Shown here: positions 54,837 through 64,000 of the stretch, in pieces | How the letters are laid out: every line of letters starts with the position of its first letter | Position numbering within the stretch: position 1 is the stretch's first letter | Assembly (NCBI GenBank): GCA_947579605.1 | Contig: OX388318.1 | Coordinates: 8,246,001-8,310,000, forward strand | DNA length: 64,000 nt | Reading direction: 5' to 3' | DNA from: Athripsodes cinereus | Lineage: Eukaryota; Arthropoda; Insecta; Trichoptera; Leptoceridae | Notes under the pieces: generated by a model | Told to the model about the DNA's origin: nothing | Seen by the model: the letters and a program-made list of their open reading frames with translations, nothing else | The model's database searches: none | Program-made: the position numbers and the translations under genes

Positions 54837-57375
54837 GGGGAGGCCCGGGCAAAACGCATATGTTAAGGGAGAGTGATAAAATAAAATACAAGTTCATAAT
54901 CAATGTAACTCTTTTTACTTTTAATTTGTAACTTTGTTTCATAATCTTTGGAAACAGCAATAAAAAAAAATTAAACTCTAACGATTTTGCCTCTTAAATT
55001 GAGAAAAAACAAAAAGTATCTATTATCCGTTTTGCCCGACTCCTCCGGGCAAAACGGATATGCCATAAGGGCAAAAAGAATAACATAAAATAAAACAATC
55101 AGTCTTCGCATTCATCGCAGAAATAACTTCCAACACCTGCGTATGATGTACAATTTTCGTGTGCCCAATTTTGGCACTGGCTACACTGAATCCAATCTTC
55201 AACAAGCGGTTCAGTATATTTCTCGGCACACACCAAACAAAATAAATCAGCTTTAGTTTTAGCTTTGGAAGATGTCTTTGTCCTTTTAGTTTGGCTGCGA
55301 CCTGGTAATTCAGTCTTCTTTATCTTATTCTTCTTAATTTTGCTGGAACTTGCTAATTCAGATATATTGGTCTTCTTTTTATTTACTTTTATATATTTAG
55401 CAGCTTGCTCAGCTTTAACTGGAGTTGATGTTAATATCTCCGATTTTTGTCTCTTATTTTTGCGATTTGTTTTGGGAGCAGCCATTGTTGGTATGGGTCT
55501 GATCTGTAATGGTGTAAGATTTGCTACAGGAGCTTGCAACGGTCCTTGTTCCAGGATTGGATCAGGTATAGGTGTTGTACATTGTTCGGGGTTTTCCTTT
55601 GCAGAAAGATCCGTCATCAAATTCTGTGTTGATACAAGGTCTGTGGGAGAGTGGGGTACAACAGATGATGCTGAGTTGCATGGAGTATCATCCAAAGAGC
55701 TTTGAGCTTCATTCAGAGGACGATCAGTCATTGTTGAAGGAGCGTAATCTTCATCTCCAAAAACGTTCGGATCGTACGGCCATATTCCTGGTTTCTTAAA
55801 TCCATTTACTGCATTCTGGACTGAAGCGCTTTTGACGTATGCTCCTCCGAACAATTTAGCCATGTCATATTGGTTCACAATTCGTCCTGGGTGTGATTTT
55901 TGAAATGTATTTATCTCTTGCTCAAAATATTTTTTCAGCGGTCCATACACGGCAACATCCAGTGGTTGCATACGATCCGTGGTGTGGGGTGCAAAAGATA
56001 AAAATATAATATTATTTTTCGATGCGAATTCCAAAGCTGGATAATATTTGTGGGACTCATGATTGTCGAGCAGTAGTAGTATCTTCCTGTTTTCGTTTGG
56101 ACGGACTGTATCAGCGAAAAATTTAAGCCAGTTTAAAAAAGCTTCTCCGTTTACCCAACCATTGTCACTGACTGTAGCTTGCGAGCCCGGAGGAGCGCCA
56201 TCCAATAGCCTCTCTTGCATTCTTTTTCGGGCAAATATGAAAAAAGGTGGAACATACGTGCCAGCTGCATTACAGCAGCAAATAACAGTGGTAAGTTGAC
56301 CTCTTTCGGCACTGCTGACTACTCCAACTTGCCTTTTACCTTTTATCGATAAAACTTTTGGCGGTCGACTCGTGCTGCTCTTAACACCTGTTTCGTCCAT
56401 GTTATAAATTGTAGTCGCATCAAATTTGTATTTTTCTACTAAGTCCCAAAAATTTTTATAAAATAATTCCACCTGAGGCCTGTTGAAACCTCGAGTTCTT
56501 GCCAATGATGTCGGTTCGGGTGCTCGTAGGACAATTTCTGGGTGTCGGCGCTTAAACCCAGCAAACCAATCATCACCAGCTTTGCCATTTTTAAACGGAT
56601 GAGTAATATTATTTTTTCTGGCATACTCAAACACTAGACCTAAAAATTCTGAACGAGTCAATCCAAAGAAAAGACTGTCTAATTTTTTTAAATATGCACA
56701 CAGATCTTCCTCTTGTTCTGGCGTGAAAACAGGTATATATCTGCCCAATTTTTTCGAGACACTTCCTGATTTTAGGTGTCGATGTAAAGTAGTAAAAGGA
56801 ATTCCTAATTCTTTTGCGGCAGAATTTATAGATTTTCCTTCTTCTTTAACCAATTTTATAGCTCGCTCTAGCGATTCTTCTGACCACGATGCTCTCGCAG
56901 TTTTTCTTTTATATTTGAATACCATCTGAAAAAGATATCCGAAATAAGTGAACATTCTTTTACCGGGCAAAACGGATAACTATTCCTTTTGCCCATATTC
57001 GTTTTGCCCACGATGCCATTATTAGGATTCAAAAATGATTCAAATGTTATTTGAAGCTTAGGAAAAAAACTATTATCACAAATTATACTTAAACAAATAT
57101 GCTGTCGAACAAAAAAAATATTATAAACAAACAAAACATACATAATAAAAAAGTTGATACACATACCTTTGCAAAAATCGTAAGAAAACTGCAGAAATTC
57201 TTTTTTTTTGTCTCAACAACAAACGAGCACCTGTATTGTTTTAGTCAAACTGTCATGGCGTGGCCGAACACGTGCCGGAATCATGGCCGACAGATCAAAG
57301 CGCCATCTATTGCGATTATTTAGAAAAATCGATTATTCTTCTTACCCACATTATGCTTCTTGCCCGGGCCTCCCC
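54837..57375 (-). mobile_element. Complete pogo-superfamily DNA transposon, 2.5 kb
   Basis: Bounded by TA at 54835-54836 and 57376-57377, the TSD of Tc1/mariner/pogo elements. Terminal inverted repeats read ggggaggcccgggcaa on each end. Subterminal copies of cgggcaaaacggata or variants occur at 54845 (+), 55024-55038 (-), 55046-55060 (+), 56964-56978 (+) and about 56996-57010 (-), probably transposase-binding sites. The single gene inside is intact. It is inserted 712 bp after the Trpm stop, in opposite orientation. Confidence 0.94.
55099..56925 (-). CDS. Pogo/Tigger/jerky-like transposase with PHD finger, intact
   Basis: Cut-and-paste transposase of 608 residues from the chosen start. The frame is open 15 codons farther, to 56970. 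I prefer 56925 because a clear acceptor tctttttcag directly precedes that ATG and because MVFKYKRKTARASWSEESLE is the usual family start. Domains (608-aa numbering): pipsqueak-type HTH about 5-50 (AAKELGIPFTTLHRHLKSG); CENP-B-type HTH about 65-135; DDE catalytic core with D177 (YNMDETG), D287 (LLLLDNHESH) and D323 (DRMQPLDVAVYG), 35 residues between the last two. Then a Ser/Pro and Lys-rich nuclear-type tail and a C4HC3 PHD-like finger at about 563-606 (C563, C566, C581, C584, H589, C592, C603, C606). No stop or frame break is seen, suggesting recent activity or domestication. The flanking TIRs favour a live or recently live element. Confidence 0.94.
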   Translation of the reverse strand: MVFKYKRKTARASWSEESLERAIKLVKEEGKSINSAAKELGIPFTTLHRHLKSGSVSKKLGRYIPVFTPEQEEDLCAYLKKLDSLFFGLTRSEFLGLVFEYARKNNITHPFKNGKAGDDWFAGFKRRHPEIVLRAPEPTSLARTRGFNRPQVELFYKNFWDLVEKYKFDATTIYNMDETGVKSSTSRPPKVLSIKGKRQVGVVSSAERGQLTTVICCCNAAGTYVPPFFIFARKRMQERLLDGAPPGSQATVSDNGWVNGEAFLNWLKFFADTVRPNENRKILLLLDNHESHKYYPALEFASKNNIIFLSFAPHTTDRMQPLDVAVYGPLKKYFEQEINTFQKSHPGRIVNQYDMAKLFGGAYVKSASVQNAVNGFKKPGIWPYDPNVFGDEDYAPSTMTDRPLNEAQSSLDDTPCNSASSVVPHSPTDLVSTQNLMTDLSAKENPEQCTTPIPDPILEQGPLQAPVANLTPLQIRPIPTMAAPKTNRKNKRQKSEILTSTPVKAEQAAKYIKVNKKKTNISELASSSKIKKNKIKKTELPGRSQTKRTKTSSKAKTKADLFCLVCAEKYTEPLVEDWIQCSQCQNWAHENCTSYAGVGSYFCDECED

Positions 57376-58099
57376 TACATAATATATCCCATATGTAAAA
57401 CAAAATTTGCTGTGAATCACACATTTTATGATGATCGCTGTACTAAATGAAAAAGAAATAATGTTTTAATGCTGTAAAAGTGAACTGTTTTTTGAGTCTG
57501 TCAAAATTTTACAATTGCCGCATTAGCCATTTGGAATTTTCAATAATGAAATGCTTAATTATTGATTTAAAAGATTAAATGCTGATGTATTTATTATAAT
57601 ATGTTTGTAAAATAATAGTAAAAATCCCGAATAAATTATTAAATTTATACATTTACAAATCATGTGCTAATATTTATTGTTTTAATTGCTACAATTTCTC
57701 TAATTGTACCTATAATTAATAAAATGCTCATATATTTAATTAAATACTAATTATGATTTTATTAATAATTTATCACATTGAGTTAATGCTATATAACTTT
57801 CACTGTGGTAAATGAATGTGCTGTATTAAATCTCTTTTTGTAAATCTTTGTCTTTTAGATACTTAAATACTTTTTAATATTTCTTTTTTTATCTTTATTA
57901 TATTTTCTATGGAATGTTTAATATTATTTTAAATAAAACTAAGTTTTGAAATATTTTGTGATTGAAACTCGAATGAATAGATAAGAATGTATTTAAATTA
58001 TGAATAATCAATATTAAAAACTGGTATATTAAAAAAAATTTCAATGACAATATTAGCAAAGTCTATATTTCCGACTGGTTCTTGGTGAAAGTTCATTAT

Positions 58100-58297
58100 A
58101 AATTATTACAAATGAAACACTTCTTTAGTACTTCCACTATGTTTTTATTGGTTGTGAGCCAGTTTTCAAGAGCTACTGCTCTCATCATCAGGCTGGCGTA
58201 AAGAGCCTGAGGATGAGAGCTGAAGCTCTTGAAAGCCGGCTCACGATCAATAAAGTCACAACAGAAGTACTAAATAAGTGTTTCATTTATAATAATT
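58100..58297. mobile_element. Foldback element with two CTGANGA-hairpin-GAAA modules
   Basis: Imperfect inverted arms of about 95 bp: outer ends aaattattacaaatgaaaca and the complement; inner ends carry modules at 58162-58191 (-) and 58207-58235 (+, ctgaggatgagagctgaagc then tcttgaaag). The same sequence occurs as a single arm at 3007-3110. Confidence 0.9.
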
Positions 58298-59689
58298 TTT
58301 CAATATTAATTTCAAATGGATAGTTTAACAATTTAATTTGAATTTGGTGATATCGAATGTTTGACGATGAAGTTTAGGAACTTTTGAATATGCTCACTGA
58401 AAAATTATGCTTCTTTTAACATTCAAACAAAGAAATTAAACAAAATATTGTTATTGTTACTAAAATGCTTGTGATAACAGAACATAATTATTGTAATGAA
58501 CATAAATTAGTAATTATTGTATGTATGACATTGTACTTTGATTAAAATTACCGTTGTTAACAAAAACGCTTGTATTGCAAATGATATGTTGGCTTCAGTA
58601 AACCTTTTAAATTGTTTTTTGTCACATAAGCAGTAGAATGTAACAAAATATTTAACTTTTTTATACAAAATTTAACACATTATTTGTGCTATTTACAATA
58701 CAATCCTTGAAGACGTTTAATTTTATTTTCTATTTTTTTTAAATAGTTATCAAATATTTATCTACTCTTACTTAGTTATTATGATACTTAAATTATTTCT
58801 AATTCTGTCTTAAACTGTTTTTAGACAGACATACTTTTTTTAAATAATAATATATTCTCTGTAAGTAAAACTTACCTTCTTTCCTAAACTTGCTTATTTG
58901 AACTATAAGATTGAGTTTTATTTATATCTTTTCTTAAAGTGCGATTCCACTTTTTGCTGCTAATGGTAGACAGTGATGTCTTGCCTTCGGCCACTGTGAC
59001 TTATTTGAATGCTGTCTTTCAAATCATGGAAATGTACTTATTTATATTTTTTTAATTATAAATCATTCATTACGCACAGATTTATGATGTACCTGCTATC
59101 TTTAGTTTGTTGAATTTCTCAAAAATTGTAACAATCTTATTTTGCATGATTTAGCGAGAATAAAGATACACCCATTTTATTTATTTTACTGTACTTATGT
59201 TATGTGTTCAAAATTATATTTATTTTTTGAGAATATCTTTTTTAAATCACCCTCCTTTTTAGAATATTGTTTTAAATGTTGTTAACTATTGCATGTGTTG
59301 TATTTTTCAGAGTATAGTCTAGACTGTCTTTTAACCAAAATTTAATACATACTTTATTATCTAAATATCTCATGTTATTCTTAATAATATTTTTTGATTT
59401 TTAAAATATCCACGCAAAAGACTGATTACTTACAAATTTCTCATTATTATAACCACCATGGAATGTAATAAATTATTTTAGTCAATTTATTTGCTTTTTA
59501 AAAATAGTTATTGTTTTAATTGTGTGTTAACCTAAAAATCAACTCTTAGACAATGTACTTAACATTTCAGATTAAATTTTACATCTTTATCATTATGTTT
59601 ATGTGTTGAGTATGTATTCATTTATAACTTTCGTGAATGTATAGTTTTTTTACTATAAAAATATAGGTACCTACAATATTCCTGATTAC

Positions 59690-59990
59690 TGTAATAGAAG
59701 TTTGAACAAAATGGCCAGCTCTCCTTTTTAAAAATGGCTAGTTTGACATTTGAAGTATGTAGATGCTCAGCTTGTAATTCTAATAGAATAAAATGATTTC
59801 ACTTTTCAAATTGCATAAGTTCTTAACAAAATGCCTAGTTGTTCTTTTTTTAAAATGGCCATTTGACATGTGAAGTACATACTCCACTTGTATAAGAATA
59901 AACTGCTAATACCTGTCACTTTTTGAATTGTTTACCAAATGGTAATTTAATATGTATTTAAGTACACGCCCAGCTTGTAGTTTCTTAAGA
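59690..59990. repeat. Diverged tandem repeat, about 120-130 bp period
   Basis: Blocks acaaaatggccagct, tttttaaaaatggct, tttgacatttgaagtatgta recur about 127 bp later as acaaaatgcctagtt, tttttaaaatggcc, tttgacatgtgaagtacata, with a weaker third start near 59935. Confidence 0.65.
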
Positions 59991-60539
59991 AAGTATTTAT
60001 CATTATTAGTTTTAATGGAAATCATATCATTTTTCTAGGGAGAAGATCGTTCCAACGAAAGTATTATCGTCCGATAAGGCAATATTCATTGGATATTGTT
60101 TGAACCAGAAACAACAATATTTATACCGAATAACAAACTTAACAACTATCTTAAGATTTTTATAAATAATGAACTCGTTTAAGTTTTCATTAATGAAAAT
60201 AACATTCACATATTTTTGTTTAATTAAATTCTTTAACATCTTTTATTCAATTCATTAAAAAAAAGGTAAACATCCTACTTATAAATAAAAAAAATGTTTA
60301 TTAGATTACCTGTTAAGTTATTGAATTTTTTATTTATCTACCAAATTCACATCTGTAATCATAATTCAGTAGAAATAATTTTTAGAAAAGCATTCAAGTT
60401 TTAATTTTGTAGCTTAGTCTCATATTGAATTGACTGAATTTAGTTTTGACAATATAAATAAAAAAACAAAAACTGTTTTTGCACCATGTTAGAATCATCT
60501 TAATCATTTTAAATTTATAATCATTAACTCAAAAAAATT

Positions 60540-60737
60540 CACAATGAATTGTTTTTTCCAATCACACAAAGGATAAATCACATTATTTGTTTCCTATCAC
60601 ACAAAGGACAAAAAATCACAATCAATTGTTTTTTCCTATCACACAAAGGATAAAAAAATTAAATCAATTGTTTTTTCTATCACTCGAGGGATGAAAAAAT
60701 CACAATCAATTATTTTTTTCCTATCACACAAAGGATA
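60540..60737. repeat. Tandem repeat, about 42-bp unit, about 4.7 copies
   Basis: The block cctatcacacaaaggata recurs at about 60559, 60593, 60635, 60678 (diverged: ctatcactcgagggatg) and 60720, separated by caatcaattgttttt. Confidence 0.85.
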
Positions 60738-63700
60738 AGTCAAAATATCTTTATTAAAGATTTGTTTTAAAATTTAGGGCTTACTAAAATTTTTTATTTG
60801 TTTTTATATTAAATCTGTACTTTTTGTTCTCAAATAAAATTATCTGAATTGATTAGATTTTATATGAAGTTTTTAATAAAAAAAATATATCTGATCTTTA
60901 TTATTTACACTCAAATAATCAAGCAAAATTTACTCTAATAATAGATACATTTTTATCTGATATGCAACCTCAATTTTGTAATTTTGTTATGACGATTGCA
61001 TAATTTCAATTGTGATTTTAATAAATCAATTTCGTATAATATTTCGTATATAATTTTCAAATAAATTGTTTACATCTCACATTAGGAGTATGTTGTGAGA
61101 TAATATTTAACTTCAATTCTAAACCCTTTCTTATAATTGTAGTTTATCAAAAATTATAATTGATATCTATCATATCTATGAAATTTACTGGGACCGATGA
61201 TGAAAGTTAGCAAAATTAATACTATCATGTATTTTACAGACTAAATGTAAAATTATTGTAGAGTATAATATACATAAAAATTTATCTGTAATATGTATGT
61301 GGATTTGTTTATTTGTACGATCACAATTAAATTGTGTGCAATTCTTTGATAGGTATTGTGTACATTATGTTTTAAAAAATATTAAGTAGTGATAATTCTT
61401 AGAGTAAGCTTACATAACTCACCCCTAAATAGGTACATCATAATATGGTAACATATTTATTTATTTATTAAGAAATATAGATTTAGAGAAACCAATGAAA
61501 TTTACCATTTAATATTACGTAGATCAAGTTAAAAATTATTTTATTCATATTATTTGTAGACAATGGCGTAATGATTTCGATTGCACTTAAATAAAAAAAA
61601 TCAAATCTACGTGTACTTTATATTATAAAAATTGGTACAACACCTCCGTTGCATCAGTATAACAGTTTTGTTTAATATGCACGGTTAAATATATATTCCC
61701 TGTTTTTAGGAATGTATATTAAAGATTGAGTTGATAAAATATGTGAAGATAGCAAAATGTACTACATACTTATTTTAATCATTTATCTTTTTGCCTGAGA
61801 TAATGTTTCGTGTGTTTTCACACACAATGCATCTGCTGGATACCTTAAGAATTTGCGGTGGTAGTATTCTCAAGTTGAAACTTTACAGATTAAAAATGAT
61901 TTGTTTGTTTGGTAACCAGTTTTTTGAAACAAAATGAAAACAAATTTTGCCATGGTACTAAAATTCAAAACTATGTAGGTATGTTTTAAACATTAGACAT
62001 TTGATTCCCACTTAATTTCTCAAATTTGTGATTTTGATTATATTGATTTGTTTAGTTAGTATCTTTTTAAAATGTGTTCTCATAGTTAGTAAATAGATAA
62101 TTCATTCTAAATATTTATTATTGTCTCCTTATAAATCAACAATGATAGTGAAGTTTAGTTAAATCTAGTTGACTTCACAAAAAATTGTGGATGCTTTTTT
62201 TATTGAATTTGTCGATAACTTTTGATTGAACTTTTTATTTGAGGCTGTGTCTCTTTGGTGTTTTTTAATGATTATAAAAACTAGAATAACTTTAACTCCA
62301 AATCATTAAGCTTTGTCCAGTATCCACAATGAACAATAATTAGTCAATACACTTAGTAATGTTTCGAGTCATTTTGTTTGTATTTTGAATTGTAGGGAAT
62401 ATAATATTGCCAGCGACAATAATTTTATTTGTTTTATTATTCCCTTTGTTATTAAATAACAGAGGAATTTCACAGTAATTATATAAGATTAGTCATTTAA
62501 TAAATAATTTTAAGATTCATGCCAATATTTGAAGGTTGTAAATAAATATACTTTAACATAATTAATTACTTACACATTAATTTTTATAACTCATCTTGAT
62601 CAAAATTACATAATAAAACTATTTTCGCGATGACTGAAATAAATCATAATCCTTTTTTCTAATGGATAAACTTGAAGACATTTAAAATTATTTTGAGGTT
62701 AGGATTAGATCTCATACAAAAAGAAAAGATTACATGAAATAGAATATTCTCCATTTTCAAATTTAATTTAGAAAATACCCTTCAAGCTGTCGTTCAATTG
62801 TTATAAAAGATTCTAGAAAACGATTTGAATTTCATCTACTTTTCTATTGCTCTGCACTAAGATTTAAAGTAAACGTATAAATGCTAGTCACTTGTCGTTT
62901 AGTCTTGTGTTCTATAAGAGTCCAAACGAATTAAATAAGTAGATATTTTGAACCATTTTAAAATAGAAACATATTATCATCCCATAGCGCATTACATTCA
63001 TTATGATAGTTCAAGATGAGTTTATTACTGTAAAGTTGGTAGATATTTATAAAAAAATTATAAATTTATATTGTACTACTTACTATCCCTCAGAAATCAA
63101 TTGAGTAGGAATCAACAATTATTATTCATATCTTTTACGCCTTGTTAAATCAACACCATATTTTTAACTTAATTTACTACAAGACAACAAACAAACTTAC
63201 CAAAACAACATCAGTGTGTCACAAAACAATAAAATCGTCACTGTTGATGTACGCATTGCTCGAGAAGCATTGCTCAAGAACAACGAAAATTGACTGACGA
63301 TATCATATTAGGACATGTTTTAATTTGTAAAAGATTACGAATTCACACGGTCGGGAGCATTTTGAAAAAGGGGTGGGCCATATTAGTTCGACACGCTCAT
63401 TCATTGTTCTTTTTTCTTCTGCATATATTTGTCATAGAATTTCTATGTGTCTGTATTTTTCTGTATATTTTGTAATTGTCTTGATTGTTTAATGTGTATG
63501 TACAATGACAGCTAAAAGGTTTTTACTGTAATGCTGTTCATTGTTTTCATTTATAAATAAATATCCCGATCTTCCTCTAATCACTATTATTCAACCCGGA
63601 TAAGTTTTAAGAGTATCTGAAATCCTTCATTACTTGTGCGAAATTTTTTAAAATATGTCTTTTATACTTTTCTGTAACTTTTTGAACGTCTTATAAATAG

Positions 63701-64000
63701 CAGATTATCATGCAATTTCACATATTAACTTAACATTTTCTATTCAACAATTGACACTCATTTCATGTTTCATAATACCATGTCCTGTCATCATTAATTG
63801 GAGCGAAAAGATTTAGGCTAGACAAGCAGCATAAGTAAGTATATTTCAAAATGACGTTTTTACAATATTTTGTGAGTATCTAAGTATCTGGAATTTTTAT
63901 TTCGTTATACTATTTGTATATAAATATAAATGAAGGTAAGTTATATAGTTTTCTCTCCAGACTCACCTGATTTTCTTAAACAAATTTTCAATTTCATCAT

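Larger units (their letters stand above)
57376..64000. other. AT-rich 3' flank, no gene seen
   Basis: No convincing ORF, exon or RNA gene. It may contain a distal Trpm 3' UTR (AATAAA hexamers occur, for example near 57631 and 57934), but none can be assigned. Repeats inside are listed separately. Confidence 0.65.

Noticed and set aside
55265..55799. Open frames on the + strand across the transposase
   Set aside because: They are antisense to the intact 608-residue transposase and show no domain of their own.
58162..58235. Functional hammerhead ribozyme
   Set aside because: The CTGANGA and GAAA strands are there, but the stem order and an extra base do not give the three-stem fold; kept only as a hypothesis.
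54126..64000. C-terminal alpha-kinase domain of TRPM6/7 type
   Set aside because: A stop codon ends the frame at 54125 and no kinase-like sequence follows; insect TRPM is known to lack it.

Overview
The window is AT-rich animal nuclear DNA, almost certainly from an insect. One large, intron-rich gene runs on the + strand, and the rest is dominated by transposable-element debris. There is no bacterial or viral gene content. The main gene is a TRPM-family cation channel (insect Trpm). I reconstructed 30 exons, two of them mutually exclusive alternatives, from about 15.7 kb to a stop codon at 54123-54125. The phases join without a break to give about 1,699 codons. The first N-terminal exon(s) and the promoter are not identified, and probably lie upstream of the window or hide as short exons in the first 15.7 kb. 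The order of insects cannot be fixed from the sequence alone.

Layout. 1-15701: upstream flank or 5' introns, with a 129-bp tandem duplication, a 2.3-kb long-TIR DNA element (7756-10078), several decayed LINE reverse-transcriptase C-termini, tRNA-derived SINEs and many copies of a short dispersed repeat (called here the CATCACGGCAT family). 15702-28915: N-terminal cytosolic TRPM homology region. The 8.2-kb first visible intron holds a hAT-like element, foldback elements, a recent 68-bp retro-insertion and an RTE-like 3' end. 30003-30065: a 63-nt candidate cassette exon. 32430-40345: pre-S1 helix, S1-S6, pore and TRP box. The pore/S6 exon is present twice (36084-36305 and 36493-36714), the two copies being equal in length and phase. 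40526-41119: C-terminal coiled coil. 41701-54125: long, Ser/Pro-rich, low-complexity C-tail in eight to nine small exons, with no alpha-kinase domain. Introns here carry a perfect 96-bp-arm palindrome, a 138-bp tandem array, SINEs and a nested hAT-like insertion. 54837-57375: a complete pogo-superfamily transposon with TA flanks, TIRs and an intact minus-strand transposase carrying a C-terminal PHD-type zinc finger. 57376-64000: AT-rich 3' flank with a foldback element and two minor tandem repeats, and no gene seen.

Most notable points. (1) The duplicated pore exons should give two channel isoforms with different pore-turret charge and selectivity-region residues. (2) A perfect 202-bp inverted repeat sits 111 bp after a coding exon and would be transcribed as long dsRNA. 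(3) A recurring CTGANGA-hairpin-(G)AAA module occurs in four to five otherwise unrelated repeats, three of them foldback elements. (4) The pogo element appears structurally intact.
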